Shown piece by piece: positions 1 through 8,624 of a DNA stretch of 64,000 bases; the first letter of the stretch is position 1, and every line of letters begins with the position of its first letter. This stretch comes from Companilactobacillus allii. GTDB taxonomy: Bacteria > Bacillota > Bacilli > Lactobacillales > Lactobacillaceae. Position numbers and translations under genes: made by a program. The stretch spans positions 62,001 through 126,000 of the forward strand of contig NZ_CP019323.1 of assembly GCF_001971585.1 (NCBI RefSeq), in the 5' to 3' direction. The notes under the pieces are model-generated. The model worked only from the letters and a program-made list of their open reading frames with translations. It was not told the origin of the DNA and did not search any database.

Positions 1-531
1 TTTTACTAAAGCGTCTATTTCATCTTCGTTACTTTTATTTGATAAATGAAATATTTGTACACGTGATCTAATAGTTTGTAATAATTGCTTAGCTGAGTTT
101 GTCAAAAAAATGATCAGTAAATTACCTTCTGGCTCCTCAATTGTCTTAAGCAAGTTATTACTGGCGGCATTAGTCATTTTCTCGGCTTCATCAATAATCA
201 AAATCCTACGATTACCTTGAGTTGCTGTCATATTTACTTCTTTTTTAAAATACTTTATATCGTCAACACCGATACTTTGCTTGTCTGTTTTAATTTCAAG
301 AACATCTGGATTATCCCCCATAGCAATCGTCTTGCAACGTTGACAGGTTTGATCAGGTAATCCATCTTGCAAATTTTCACAGAACTGTGTTTGGGCAAGC
401 CAAATAGCAACTTGTTGACGTACTTTAGAAGAAGCATTATCTATCAAATAAGCATGTGAAAGTTTATTTGAATTAATAATTTTTTTGAATTCATTAATAA
501 CACGTGGTTGCTCTTCTAATATATTTTCCAT
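1..531 (-). CDS. holB: DNA polymerase III delta-prime subunit (partial, 3' end outside window)
   Basis: The delta-prime subunit works in the clamp loader that places the beta clamp on DNA. The visible 177 codons start MENILEEQPRV and contain a motif RRILIIDEAEKM (Walker-B-like) followed by NNLLKTIEEPEGN, typical of this AAA+ family. A cysteine group (CENLQ..CQRC) sits where the family often binds zinc. The gene continues past the left edge, so the C-terminus is not seen. It follows tmk and darA directly, the usual Firmicutes order tmk-darA-holB, and starts 3 nt after the darA stop, suggesting translational coupling. Confidence 0.93.
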   Translation of the reverse strand, partial: MENILEEQPRVINEFKKIINSNKLSHAYLIDNASSKVRQQVAIWLAQTQFCENLQDGLPDQTCQRCKTIAMGDNPDVLEIKTDKQSIGVDDIKYFKKEVNMTATQGNRRILIIDEAEKMTNAASNNLLKTIEEPEGNLLIIFLTNSAKQLLQTIRSRVQIFHLSNKSNEDEIDALVK

Positions 532-534
532 TTT

Positions 535-858
535 TTAAAATCTTACGAATTTATCCACAGGTAGGATAAAGCAAGTAGCTCCTCCAACTTCAACCTCAAC
601 TGGATCATTAATACCAGCTGCTTCTGGCAATGCAAATGTTGAGGTTACATATTGTGTTCTTGTGTGACAGGTCTTTTTAATAACTTCAAGTGCATCATCA
701 ACTTTGTCATCTTCAACTCCGATAATGAAAGTTGAATTTCCGGCTTTTAAGAATCCACCGGTCGAAGGAAGTCTAGTTGCTCTAAAGTCACCTTTTATAA
801 GGTGTGTTTGTAATTGTTGACTATCTTTATCTTGCACAATGGCTAAAATTACTTTCAT
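535..858 (-). CDS. darA: Cyclic-di-AMP receptor, PII-like (DarA/PstA family)
   Basis: A 107-residue PII-like protein beginning MKVILAIVQDKD. This family forms trimers in the cytoplasm that bind cyclic-di-AMP; the downstream partner is not firmly known. The sequence carries the expected glycine-rich segment (STGGFLKAGNSTFIIGVEDDKV) between the first two strands. A start eight codons upstream is possible, but the chosen ATG has AAAGGAG at good distance, so I prefer it. It lies between tmk and holB, the conserved location. The old name PstA should not be confused with the phosphate permease gene at 46455. Confidence 0.93.
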   Translation of the reverse strand: MKVILAIVQDKDSQQLQTHLIKGDFRATRLPSTGGFLKAGNSTFIIGVEDDKVDDALEVIKKTCHTRTQYVTSTFALPEAAGINDPVEVEVGGATCFILPVDKFVRF

Positions 859-859
859 A

Positions 860-1510
860 TTATTCTCCTTTGTTGAACACATTCGGAAATCTATTAATAA
901 TTACATTTAATGCATCATCAACTACTTTTTCAGGAGCCTGATTCGCATTAATACTCTTTATTCTATCAGGATTAGCGTCTACTAAGTCAAGATATGCGCT
1001 GTGAACTCGTTTATGAAAGCTCAATGCTTCCTTTTCCAAACGATCCATTTCGCCTTCATGATCTTTGCGTATTCTAGATAATCCTACTTCTGGTGAGATA
1101 TCAAAATAGATAGTTAAGTCTGGTAAAGTACCGTTAATTGCAAAATCATTTATTTCAGCAACTTCTTTAGTACCTATTTCACGTCCACCACCTTGATAGG
1201 CAATTGAACTGTCCACAAATCTGTCACTTAATAATATTTTGTTATCAGCCAATGAAGGTCTTATTACATCGACAACATGTTGACGACGTGCTGCTGCATA
1301 CAAAAGTGCCTCAGTTCTATCGTCCATTTTTTCATCGTGAATTGCCAAAATTATCTTCCTGATCTGTTCAGCAATTTCACTACCACCAGGCTCTCTAGAC
1401 AACACGATATCTTGGTTAGCACGTTGTTTCAACAATGGTACTAATGCATTTAAAGCAGTAGTCTTACCTGCTCCATCTGGTCCCTCAAAAGATATAAATA
1501 ATCCTGACAT
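860..1510 (-). CDS. tmk: Thymidylate kinase
   Basis: Phosphorylates dTMP to dTDP with ATP in the cytoplasm. The 216-residue product is full length. The P-loop GPDGAGKT is at residues 10-17, DRFVDSSIAYQG is the dTMP-binding DR(Y/F)-type motif near residue 96, and an arginine-containing LID segment follows. The start has GGGAG upstream. It ends 1 nt before the darA start, so tmk, darA and holB are very likely one transcript. The 284-nt upstream gap holds a palindromic repeat that may separate it from yaaL. Confidence 0.96.
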   Translation of the reverse strand: MSGLFISFEGPDGAGKTTALNALVPLLKQRANQDIVLSREPGGSEIAEQIRKIILAIHDEKMDDRTEALLYAAARRQHVVDVIRPSLADNKILLSDRFVDSSIAYQGGGREIGTKEVAEINDFAINGTLPDLTIYFDISPEVGLSRIRKDHEGEMDRLEKEALSFHKRVHSAYLDLVDANPDRIKSINANQAPEKVVDDALNVIINRFPNVFNKGE

Positions 1511-1683
1511 TTAGTACTCTCCCTTTTAATACGTTGTTTCTATTTTACTTGATATTAGTATTTCGGTAAAGCGAACTACTAACTTTCCTAAAAAGTGTAT
1601 GTAATAATATACTGTTAATTTTATAATTATGGGACAAGAAAAATTGTGGCATATATAGTTTTCTATCTAATTTGTAGTAGAGA

Positions 1684-1797
1684 TTTGCGACTGAACACAA
1701 TTTTCTCCTTATAAGTTCAAAAATCCGATATTTACTTGCGTAAATACCGGATTTTTGAATTTATAAACGAAAACTGAACGTGTTCAGTCGCACTCTA
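1684..1797. repeat. Palindromic intergenic repeat, copy 1
   Basis: Outer arms TGCGACTGAACAC (1686-1698) and GTGTTCAGTCGCA (1780-1792) are perfect reverse complements. An inner 20-bp stem with core ATTTAC-ttgc-GTAAAT lies at 1716-1760. The element is nearly mirror-symmetric over about 110 bp and fills the tmk-yaaL gap. The same sequences recur at 20386, 25206, 29359 and 54333, with mini-copies elsewhere. The rest of the gap (1511-1683) shows nothing further. Confidence 0.85.
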
Positions 1798-2082
1798 CCA
1801 ATGTTTCTCAGCTCGGCTAGGTTGCTTCAAGAAAGTATCCTCATCACCAAAAATAATATCTGTAGTCTGTTTGGCTTGGGCTTTTCTTCGTCTGGCCTCT
1901 AAATATAAAAATTGATATTTGGCACGATCTGCCCTCAACTGTAACTGAGTTGCATCTGTAACTTCTAGTGAGTTATTCATCAATCTTTGAACATTACTAA
2001 TACGACGTTGAATATCATGAATACTATCCATTAGACGATCATTTTCGATTTTTTCAACGCTCTTCTTTTTCTTACCAAACAT
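1795..2082 (-). CDS. yaaL: YaaL-family protein (DUF2508)
   Basis: A 95-residue charged, helical protein of unknown function, starting MFGKKKKSVEKIEND. Its length, basic N-terminus, central heptad-like helices rich in R, Q and L, and its position right after recR all match the DUF2508/YaaL family of Bacillota. No enzymatic motif is visible. It starts 1 nt after the recR stop, so the two are almost certainly co-transcribed. The gene name rests on synteny plus general sequence character. Confidence 0.8.
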   Translation of the reverse strand: MFGKKKKSVEKIENDRLMDSIHDIQRRISNVQRLMNNSLEVTDATQLQLRADRAKYQFLYLEARRRKAQAKQTTDIIFGDEDTFLKQPSRAEKHW

Positions 2083-2083
2083 G

Positions 2084-2683
2084 TTAAATCTCCCTGCGTC
2101 CTAGAACAGCACTCTTCAAAGTCATTTCATCTGCATATTCAATATCAGATCCTACGGCCAATCCATGTGCGAGTCTAGTTACTTTGATACCTGCCGGTTT
2201 TACCAGTTTGGCTAAATATTGCGCTGTTGCTTCTCCTTCTGGAGTTGCGTTAGTTGCAATAATTAATTCCTGAACTTTGCTATTTTCACGTAAACGATTC
2301 AATAGCATTTTTATGTTCAAATCCTCTGGACCTACGCCATCAACTGGAGATAACACCCCTCCAAGAACATGATACAATCCGTTATAACTATTCATGTCAT
2401 CTAGTGACATTATATCTTTTGGCTGTTCAACTACCAAGATTGTTGATTGGTCACGATCCTTATCACTACAAATGGAACAAATATCATCTGTTGTAATATT
2501 GCCACAGATCTTGCATGACTTAAGGTCTGTCTTAGCAGACATTAAGTTATCAGCAAATTCTTGTACCTGACTTTTGTCCATTCCTAATGTAAAGAACGCC
2601 ATTCTAGTGGCCGTTTTACGACCTATTCCTGGTAATGTCATATAACTATCAATTAATTTTGAAATTGGCTCTGGATATCTCAT
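2084..2683 (-). CDS. recR: Recombination mediator RecR
   Basis: RecR acts with RecO (and RecF) to load RecA on gapped DNA. The 199-residue product is the usual size. It shows an N-terminal helix-hairpin-helix ([14 protein letters not shown]), a four-cysteine zinc finger (CKICGN...CSIC, about residues 57-72), a Toprim domain beginning [10 protein letters not shown], and a C-terminal Walker-B-like segment ([17 protein letters not shown]). It is packed between ybaB and yaaL with 1-3 nt spacings, the standard dnaX-ybaB-recR arrangement. Confidence 0.97.
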   Translation of the reverse strand: MRYPEPISKLIDSYMTLPGIGRKTATRMAFFTLGMDKSQVQEFADNLMSAKTDLKSCKICGNITTDDICSICSDKDRDQSTILVVEQPKDIMSLDDMNSYNGLYHVLGGVLSPVDGVGPEDLNIKMLLNRLRENSKVQELIIATNATPEGEATAQYLAKLVKPAGIKVTRLAHGLAVGSDIEYADEMTLKSAVLGRREI

Positions 2684-2686
2684 TGA

Positions 2687-3016
2687 TTACATCAACCCGT
2701 TTGTGTATTTGCCTAACTTAGCATCTTTATCTTTGTCGACCTTTGAAAATCCATCATTCAATGCATCAATCAACATATCCTGCAATGTATCTGGATCATC
2801 TGGATCAATAATCTTTTCATCGATTTTTATATCTATAATCTTTTTATCACCATTCATTTTAACAACTGCAAAGTCGTCAACTGAGTTACCAACATATTCT
2901 GTTTTACTTAATAACTCTTGTGCTGCTGCTACTTCTTTTTGCATTTTTTGAGCTTGGCGCATGATGTTACCCATGTTTCCACCCATTCCACCCATATTTG
3001 GCATTCCTTTACTCAT
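2687..3016 (-). CDS. YbaB/EbfC-family nucleoid-associated protein
   Basis: A 109-residue small DNA-binding protein that in other bacteria binds DNA as a dimer; its precise role is not settled. The N-terminus is Met/Gly-rich (MSKGMPNMGGMGGNMGN), followed by the helix MRQAQKMQKEVAAAQELL typical of the family and then the beta region with VKMNGDKKI. A strong AGGAGG site precedes the ATG. It sits between dnaX and recR, its classic position. Confidence 0.95.
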   Translation of the reverse strand: MSKGMPNMGGMGGNMGNIMRQAQKMQKEVAAAQELLSKTEYVGNSVDDFAVVKMNGDKKIIDIKIDEKIIDPDDPDTLQDMLIDALNDGFSKVDKDKDAKLGKYTNGLM

Positions 3017-3038
3017 AATAATTCCTCCTTAATTCTTA

Positions 3039-4766
3039 TTAGTCATCTTTAATTTCAACTGCTCCATCATTACCAAATAACTTTAAAGCCTCATCGACAG
3101 TTGGATCAGTCTGTTTTTGTTCTTGTTTAGATTCTACATTTTCACTCTTAGATAAATCAATATTATTATCAATGTATTCTTTACGTACTACTGGCCATTG
3201 TGCTTTCGGAACTAAGACGATTTGATAATCTTTTTTTAACAGTTTACTTACATTATTAGTTAACTCGTCAATGAATTCATGATCTTCTTGTGCTTTTTCA
3301 AACCACATTTCATAATCAAACGCCACGACAATACCGCTGTCACAAGCAGCAACTGGATCTGAAACACTCATTATCGAACGTTGTGTAACTGAAAGCATAC
3401 TCATCAAATCAGGCCAAATATCCTTCACAGTAATTAAATCTTTTTTTGTGGCCTTTTCCAATACTTGATAAATTGCTGTTTTATTGATACGAACTCCGCC
3501 AGCACGTTTAGTGGGTTTTGTACTTGCAGTTTTTTGTTCAGTTCTGTGATTAGAATTATCAGATAACTGTTTAACTTCTTGTTTAAGACTAACAATTTCA
3601 TCACTTAATTTATCAATTTCACTATTATCAACGATAGGAGTCTGTGAATTTTGCTTTGGAGCAGTGATTTGAGGTTGTTGAATTTTAAGTTCACTTATTT
3701 TTACCGTTAAAATTTCCATATAAACGTCAGTTTGATTAGAATTCTTCAGGTTTTTTTGGGTCGCACTGACTTGATCAACTATATAAAACAACCTGGCATT
3801 ATCAAACTTCGTAGCAATAGTTAACAATTCATCTGTCATAACAGATTTGTCCATTTGATCAGATAGATCTGAATTAGAATTATACAAAATCAAATTACGG
3901 CAAACTCGAATTATCATCTCAGTAAATCGTGTTGCTGAACGTCCACTAGCAAGTATCTGATAAAGACTATTTAAGGCATCTGCTGGCTTATTATCAGCAA
4001 TAGCAGTCATATAGGCGACTATTTGTTCATTACTAAGGGCACCGGTAACTTCTTGAGCATTTTTTAAGGTCAACTCATCATCGCCATACGACAATGCCTG
4101 ATCCAAAATGCTTAGTGCATCACGCATACCACCTTCAGCTGAGGCCGCAATAATGTTCAAAGCTTCTTCATCATACTTAATATTCTTATCATTCAAAATA
4201 TAAACCATACGTTCTAATATATCTTGACGTGAAATTCTTCTAAATGTGAAGCTTTGGGTTCTAGATATAATTGTTGCCGGAATTTTTTGTGGTTCAGTCG
4301 TTGCTAAGATAAACATTACATTGGCAGGTGGTTCCTCAAGTGTCTTTAACAATGCGTTGAAGGCACCTTGTGAAAGCATATGTACTTCATCGATAATATA
4401 AACTTTGAACTTAGCTTCGGTTGGTGCATATTTGACCTTATCACGAATATCACGAATTTCTTCAACACCGTTATTAGAGGCGGCATCTATCTCGATAACA
4501 TCATTCAGTCGATTCTCATTAGCTGCAAGACAAATCTCACATTCATTGCATGGTTCACCATCATGAGGATTCAAGCAGTTAACAGCCTTAGCCAAAATCT
4601 TAGCACAAGACGTTTTACCAGTACCACGAGGACCGCTGAATAGATAAGCATGACTGGTCATTTTACTAGCGACCGCATTACGCAAAGTCTGTGTAATAAC
4701 GCCTTGACCAATTACATCTGAAAAAGTTTGGGGACGCCAAACTCGATATAGTGCTTGATATGCCAT
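3039..4766 (-). CDS. dnaX: DNA polymerase III subunits gamma/tau
   Basis: AAA+ motor and organiser of the replicative clamp loader. The 575-residue protein has Walker A GPRGTGKTS near residues 45-53, a four-cysteine zinc module (C..C..C..C within CLNPHDGEPCNECEIC), Walker B VYIIDEVHML and sensor-1 ATTEPQKI. After residue 360 comes a variable Q/K/S/T-rich linker and a tau-like C-terminal domain. I did not find an obvious slippery site for a gamma form. AGGAGG precedes the ATG. The small SRP RNA and its terminator lie immediately upstream. Confidence 0.97.
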   Translation of the reverse strand: MAYQALYRVWRPQTFSDVIGQGVITQTLRNAVASKMTSHAYLFSGPRGTGKTSCAKILAKAVNCLNPHDGEPCNECEICLAANENRLNDVIEIDAASNNGVEEIRDIRDKVKYAPTEAKFKVYIIDEVHMLSQGAFNALLKTLEEPPANVMFILATTEPQKIPATIISRTQSFTFRRISRQDILERMVYILNDKNIKYDEEALNIIAASAEGGMRDALSILDQALSYGDDELTLKNAQEVTGALSNEQIVAYMTAIADNKPADALNSLYQILASGRSATRFTEMIIRVCRNLILYNSNSDLSDQMDKSVMTDELLTIATKFDNARLFYIVDQVSATQKNLKNSNQTDVYMEILTVKISELKIQQPQITAPKQNSQTPIVDNSEIDKLSDEIVSLKQEVKQLSDNSNHRTEQKTASTKPTKRAGGVRINKTAIYQVLEKATKKDLITVKDIWPDLMSMLSVTQRSIMSVSDPVAACDSGIVVAFDYEMWFEKAQEDHEFIDELTNNVSKLLKKDYQIVLVPKAQWPVVRKEYIDNNIDLSKSENVESKQEQKQTDPTVDEALKLFGNDGAVEIKDD

Positions 4767-4863
4767 ACTTCCTCCTTACATAACTACAGTACTTAAATTT
4801 TACCACAAATAACTACTTTAACTTATAGATTTAATATTCAGAATATTTTCTTAAAAAAGTGAA

Positions 4864-4900
4864 ATAAAAAACTCCTAATCTTTTAGATTAGGAGGCTAAT
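4864..4900 (-). terminator. Intrinsic terminator after the SRP RNA
   Basis: On the minus strand the stem CCTCCTAATC / GATTAGGAGT with loop TAAAA is followed by TTTTTTATTTC. It ends the SRP RNA transcript before dnaX. Confidence 0.85.
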
Positions 4901-4910
4901 TTACATAACA

Positions 4911-5003
4911 AAAGGCACATGATGCAACTCACTTAGTGCTGCTTTCTTCCGAATCTGACACGATTCACAAGAGCACCATTGCCCTAAGGCCTTTCGGCAA
5001 TAA
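4911..5003 (-). ncRNA. ffs: Signal recognition particle RNA, small bacterial type
   Basis: The minus strand contains GTCAGATTCGGAAGAAAGCA, close to the universally conserved SRP helix-8 motif (GGUCAGGUCCGGAAGGAAGCAGC), flanked by arms GGTGCT and AGCAC/GTGCC that close a long hairpin. The size, near 90 nt, fits the small SRP RNA without an Alu domain. The location between tadA and dnaX is the conserved Bacillota site. A possible -10 (TATGAT) lies at 5007-5012 on the minus strand; the -35 is not convincing. Ends are approximate. Confidence 0.9.
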
Positions 5004-5018
5004 CTATCATACTATAAA

Positions 5019-5507
5019 TTAATTCTTTTTACCACTATTCAGACGGATTTCTCTAAAGAAGTTTCTTAAAAGATCCCCAGTTTCTTTTTCCTTAACATTT
5101 GCCAATACAGTTGGCTGATGATTATAGCGTGTCTCAGTCAATAAGTTATTGATGGATCCTACCGATCCTGCTTTAGGATCATTAGCACCAAAAATGACTT
5201 CTTCAATACGACTATTAATAATAGCACCAGCACACATTGGACATGGCTCAAGCGTCACAAAAAGACTTGTGTTCTCTAATCTCCAACTGCCAATAGTTCT
5301 ACAAGCTTCTTCTATTGCAATTATTTCAGCATGCTTAATAGCATCCTGAGTCTCTTCTCTTTCGTTAGATCCACGACCAATTACTTCACCAGTTGTATTA
5401 TTAACAATAATACAACCGATTGGAACCTCTGATCTACTCTTGGCTTTCAAAGCTTCACCAATAGCTTCGTCCATATAATTATTAATTTGTTCTTCCGAAA
5501 AAATCAT
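5019..5507 (-). CDS. tadA: tRNA-specific adenosine deaminase
   Basis: Deaminates A34 to inosine in the anticodon of tRNA-Arg(ACG). The 162-residue protein has the zinc-deaminase signature HAEIIAIEEA (zinc His and catalytic Glu) and PCPMCAGAI (two zinc cysteines). The start ATG follows the methyltransferase stop by 4 nt, so the two genes are co-transcribed. The gene ends just before the SRP RNA, consistent with synteny across Bacillota. Confidence 0.96.
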   Translation of the reverse strand: MIFSEEQINNYMDEAIGEALKAKSRSEVPIGCIIVNNTTGEVIGRGSNEREETQDAIKHAEIIAIEEACRTIGSWRLENTSLFVTLEPCPMCAGAIINSRIEEVIFGANDPKAGSVGSINNLLTETRYNHQPTVLANVKEKETGDLLRNFFREIRLNSGKKN

Positions 5508-5511
5508 ATTA

Positions 5512-6114
5512 TTATGCCAACTTGCTTCTCAAGATATAATATCCCTTAGATTTAGTAACGACATCAACATTACCATAAGTAGCTTCCATTAATTTTTTAG
5601 CTGATGGAGCACCTTGTTTCTTTTGAATAACTATCCATAGCTCGCCGTTTGCCACTAAGTGACTTGCAGCACCACTAATTATTCCAGAAACAACATTTTT
5701 ACCAGCACGGATTGGTGGATTAGAAACTATCAATGAATAATTTTCAGTAACTTTTTCATACATATTGGATTCAAAAATATTAATATTATTCACTTTATTG
5801 GATTTAGCATTCTTTTTAGCAAGATCTATAGCACGTAAATTAACATCCGTCATGTCTACATTACGCTGGTCTTGTTCTTTTGCTAGAGACAACCCGATTG
5901 GTCCATAACCACAACCTACATCTAAGATATTACCCGCAGGAATGTTTTCAAAATCAATTGCCTCAATCAAAACTCGTGATCCAAAATCCACTGTTTGTCG
6001 TGAGAATACCCCACTATCTGAAGTAAAGGTAAAATTATTATTTCTTAAAGTAAAATTGAAATCTTTTAGTTCATGTTCTAGATCAGCTGAATTCTCAAAA
6101 TATTGATTAGCCAT
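5512..6114 (-). CDS. Class I SAM-dependent methyltransferase, RsmC-like (YbxB family)
   Basis: A 200-residue methyltransferase beginning MANQYFENSADLEH. Motif I is DVGCGYGPIG, and SNPPIRAG is the NPP(Y/F)-type catalytic motif seen in base N-methyltransferases, here with Ile as last residue. The family relates to 16S rRNA G1207 methyltransferases, but the actual target is unproven. I use the internal ATG because GGAAGGAAA lies just upstream; an 11-codon longer form is less likely. It follows rplL and precedes tadA. Confidence 0.85.
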   Translation of the reverse strand: MANQYFENSADLEHELKDFNFTLRNNNFTFTSDSGVFSRQTVDFGSRVLIEAIDFENIPAGNILDVGCGYGPIGLSLAKEQDQRNVDMTDVNLRAIDLAKKNAKSNKVNNINIFESNMYEKVTENYSLIVSNPPIRAGKNVVSGIISGAASHLVANGELWIVIQKKQGAPSAKKLMEATYGNVDVVTKSKGYYILRSKLA

Positions 6115-6142
6115 ATTGGTTTCCTTCCTAAACGAAAATGAG

Positions 6143-6174
6143 AACAAAAAAATAATCCTCTTACGAGGATTAAT
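6143..6174 (-). terminator. Intrinsic terminator after rplL
   Basis: Minus-strand stem AATCCTC-gtaa-GAGGATT followed by ATTTTTTTG. It lies between the rplJ-rplL operon and the methyltransferase gene. Confidence 0.85.
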
Positions 6175-6202
6175 TTTATCATAATAAACTTATTAAAAGT
6201 TA

Positions 6203-6571
6203 TTATTTCAATGTAACTGTTGCGCCAACAGCTTCAAGTTTTGACTTCATGTCATCAGCGTCAGCCTTAGCAACGCCTTCCTTGATAACCTTAGGAGCAC
6301 CATCAACAAGGTCCTTTGAGTCCTTCAAGCCAAGTCCAGTGATACCACGAACTTCCTTGATAACCTTAACCTTTTCTTGACCTGCTTCTGTAAGTTCAAC
6401 ATCAAATGAATCCTTTTCAGCAGCAGCTTCGCCACCTGCAGCAGCACCTGCAGCAACTGGTGCAGCAGCTGTAACGTCAAATTCTTCTTCGATAGCCTTA
6501 ACAAGGTCGTTAAGTTCTAGAATTGAAGCATCTTTTAAATCATCGATAATCTTTTGTGTATCTAAAGCCAT
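6203..6571 (-). CDS. rplL: 50S ribosomal protein L7/L12
   Basis: Stalk protein that recruits translation factors to the ribosome. It has 122 residues from [11 protein letters not shown], with an N-terminal dimerisation helix, an Ala/Gly-rich hinge ([13 protein letters not shown]) and a conserved C-terminal domain ([21 protein letters not shown]). GGAGG lies 6-7 nt before this ATG, so an upstream in-frame start five codons earlier is rejected. It is 33 nt after rplJ in the usual pair. Confidence 0.98.
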   Translation of the reverse strand: MALDTQKIIDDLKDASILELNDLVKAIEEEFDVTAAAPVAAGAAAGGEAAAEKDSFDVELTEAGQEKVKVIKEVRGITGLGLKDSKDLVDGAPKVIKEGVAKADADDMKSKLEAVGATVTLK

Positions 6572-6604
6572 TTTAATGTCCTCCAAATTATGTTTGTTTT
6601 TTAA

Positions 6605-7111
6605 TTAAGCAGCTGGTTCGTCGTCTTTCTTTTCAGCAACAGCTTTAACAGCCAATGCGAAGTCGCGAACTGGAGCTTGTAATACAGATACCAACATAGA
6701 TAGCAAGCCATCTCTGTTTGGTAGTGTTGCAAGTGCTTGAATTTCTTCAAGTGTAGCAGCCTTGCCTTCGATGATTCCACCCTTGATTTCAACGGATTCA
6801 ACATCTTTGGCATATTTAGCAGCAACCTTAGCAGGTGCAACTGGATCTTCATTAGAATAAGCGATGGCTGTTGGGCCAACGAAGAATTCTTCAAGACCAT
6901 CTAATCCAGCTTCTTCAGCAGCACGTCTTAAGACAGTGTTCTTAATAACCTTCATAGTAGCACCTTGCTCACGTAATTCGGCACGCATAGAAGTAGCTTG
7001 TTCAACTGTAAGACCTAAGTAGTCAACAACAATAACTGACTTAGCATCCTTTAAACTAGCAGCAACTCCTGTAACTAGTGCTTCTTTTTGTGATAATTTT
7101 TCTTGCTTCAT
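6605..7111 (-). CDS. rplJ: 50S ribosomal protein L10
   Basis: Base of the ribosomal stalk; binds 23S rRNA and L7/L12 dimers. The 168-residue protein starts [13 protein letters not shown] and has the family's [20 protein letters not shown] segment and an acidic C-terminal tail (EKKDDEPAA). GGAGGTGAAAC lies upstream of the ATG. An L10 leader and an attenuator hairpin precede it, so it is expected to be autoregulated. Confidence 0.98.
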   Translation of the reverse strand: MKQEKLSQKEALVTGVAASLKDAKSVIVVDYLGLTVEQATSMRAELREQGATMKVIKNTVLRRAAEEAGLDGLEEFFVGPTAIAYSNEDPVAPAKVAAKYAKDVESVEIKGGIIEGKAATLEEIQALATLPNRDGLLSMLVSVLQAPVRDFALAVKAVAEKKDDEPAA

Positions 7112-7162
7112 TTTTATGTTTCACCTCCACAATTTATTTAGTTAACTCTACAAATTTCGGCT

Positions 7163-7198
7163 AAAATAAAATCTCTGCGCCCGAAAGACACAGAGATT
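7163..7198 (-). terminator. Attenuator terminator in the L10 leader
   Basis: Minus-strand stem AATCTCTGTG / CGCAGAGATT with a short loop, followed by TTATTTTAG. It lies between the L10 leader and rplJ, where an intrinsic attenuator is expected. Confidence 0.8.
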
Positions 7199-7288
7199 AA
7201 TTAACAATCTTCTGGCCTCGGCAGGATATTAAGATTCACATCACCTGAGTCTTCGGTAGAAATCAACTATTGTACGTTATCATTATTT
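7199..7288 (-). ncRNA. Ribosomal protein L10 leader
   Basis: The minus strand contains CTACCGAAGACTCAGGTGAT followed by TTAATATCCTGCCGAGGCCA, the conserved kink-turn and helix parts of the L10(L12)4 leader of Bacillota. It stands between rplA and rplJ in the expected place. Known function: binding of L10-L12 to this leader lowers rplJL expression. The 5' end is approximate. Confidence 0.88.
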
Positions 7289-7304
7289 TGGTTATTAGTC
7301 AACA

Positions 7305-7985
7305 CTAAGCGTTGATCTTTAGACCAGGGCCAAATGTTGATGTCATATTAACACTAACAATATAGTTACCCTTCAATGATGCTGGACGTGCCTTTGCGAT
7401 AGTTTCGTAGAATGCGTCAAAGTTAGCAGCAATCTTCTCTGTATCAAATGACAATTTACCAATAGGTGCGTGAATCAATCCATTAGGATCTACACGGTAA
7501 GTAACTTGTCCAGCCTTAACATCGTTAACAGCCTTTGTAACATCCATTGTTACAGTACCTGTCTTAGGGTTAGGCATCAAGCCTTTAGGTCCAAGTACAC
7601 GACCTAAACGTCCAACTTTAGCCATCATTGGTGGTGTTGCAACAGCAACATCAAAGTCCAACCAGCCATCTTGGATCTTTTCAACAAGATCATCAGAACC
7701 AACGATGTCAGCACCGGCAGCTTCAGCAGCCTTTGCTTGTTCACCTTCAGCGAAAACGATAACCTTTTGTGATTTACCTGTTCCGTTAGGTAGAACAAGT
7801 GCACCACGAATTTGTTGATCAGCTTGTTTTGGATCTACATCCAAGTTAATAGCAACTTCAACAGTTGCGTCAAATTTTGCGTAATTTACTTTCTTAAGTA
7901 AGTCAGCAGCTTCTGAAGCAGTGTAAGATTTGTTCTTATCAACTTGCTTCATAGCTTCTATATAATTTTTTCCATGCTTAGCCAT
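7305..7985 (-). CDS. rplA: 50S ribosomal protein L1
   Basis: Binds the L1 stalk of 23S rRNA and represses its own operon. The protein is 226 residues, within the family range. It contains the signature [23 protein letters not shown] and the N-terminal [18 protein letters not shown] precedes the ATG. The 88-nt gap to rplK holds a hairpin resembling the L1 binding site of 23S rRNA. Confidence 0.98.
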   Translation of the reverse strand: MAKHGKNYIEAMKQVDKNKSYTASEAADLLKKVNYAKFDATVEVAINLDVDPKQADQQIRGALVLPNGTGKSQKVIVFAEGEQAKAAEAAGADIVGSDDLVEKIQDGWLDFDVAVATPPMMAKVGRLGRVLGPKGLMPNPKTGTVTMDVTKAVNDVKAGQVTYRVDPNGLIHAPIGKLSFDTEKIAANFDAFYETIAKARPASLKGNYIVSVNMTSTFGPGLKINA

Positions 7986-8004
7986 GCTAAGTTCCTCCTT
8001 GCTT

Positions 8005-8035
8005 TGTGGTCATATTGGGGATTTTCCCCTCCCAC
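8005..8035 (-). promoter_or_regulatory. Putative L1 binding hairpin in the rplK-rplA gap
   Basis: On the minus strand GTGGGAG (8029-8035) and GACCACA (8005-8011) flank a GGGGAAAATCCCC hairpin. The GTGGGAG...ACCAC pair imitates the L1 site of 23S rRNA (GGUGGGAG...ACCACC in E. coli). A second, matching element lies before rplK. Confidence 0.65.
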
Positions 8036-8073
8036 TTGTTAGGAATACTTTCGTATCCTTATAAACTGCTTGT

Positions 8074-8499
8074 CTAGTCTTCTACTGTAAAGCCCATACT
8101 TCTTGCAGTACCAGCGACCATACGCATTGCAGATTCAACACTTGCAGCGTTTAGGTCTTTCATCTTGGTTTCAGCAATTTCGCGAACTTGGTCGTTTGTG
8201 ACTTTGGCAACTTTATTTTTGTTAGGTTCGCCAGAGCCCTTTTCAACACCAGCAGCCTTCTTCAATAGAACTGCTGCAGGTGGTGTCTTAGTAACGAAGT
8301 CGAATGAACGGTCTTCATATACTGAAATAACAACAGGAATAATCATTCCTTGTTGGTCTTGTGTACGTGCATTAAAGTCCTTTGTAAATGCAACGATGTT
8401 AATACCAGCTTGTCCTAAAGCAGGACCAACTGGTGGAGCTGGAGTAGCCTGACCAGCAGGAATTTGTAATTTTACTACGTTAGCAACTTTTTTAGCCAC
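8074..8499 (-). CDS. rplK: 50S ribosomal protein L11
   Basis: Component of the GTPase-associated centre. The 141-residue protein shows the L11 hallmarks [26 protein letters not shown] near the N-terminus (shown only as a family pattern, residues 10-35) and [23 protein letters not shown] near the C-terminus. AAGGAGG precedes the ATG. It begins the rplK-rplA operon downstream of nusG, with its own leader carrying an L1-like site. Confidence 0.98.
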   Translation of the reverse strand: MAKKVANVVKLQIPAGQATPAPPVGPALGQAGINIVAFTKDFNARTQDQQGMIIPVVISVYEDRSFDFVTKTPPAAVLLKKAAGVEKGSGEPNKNKVAKVTNDQVREIAETKMKDLNAASVESAMRMVAGTARSMGFTVED

Positions 8500-8523
8500 G
8501 GTGCATACCTCCTTAGTCCGTGA

Positions 8524-8559
8524 TGTGGTAATATTGAGAATCTAAATTTTCTCTCCCAC
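8524..8559 (-). promoter_or_regulatory. Putative L1 binding site in the rplK leader
   Basis: Minus-strand GTGGGAG (8553-8559) is matched by TTACCACA (8524-8531), with AGAGAAAATT...TTCTC between them. The arrangement parallels the element between rplK and rplA. A possible -10 (TATAAT at 8599-8604, minus strand) lies upstream; no good -35 was found. Confidence 0.6.
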
Positions 8560-8624
8560 ATGCATGTTTAAAAAACATACCATGTAATAGTAGCACGGAT
8601 TATATCCATTATCAATATTATTTA

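Noticed and set aside
2703-2951. ORFs of 60-150 codons antisense to or in other frames of dnaX, ybaB, rplK, nagE, manY and others
   Set aside because: They lie wholly inside well-identified genes, have no ribosome sites and give low-complexity or Leu/Ser-rich products.
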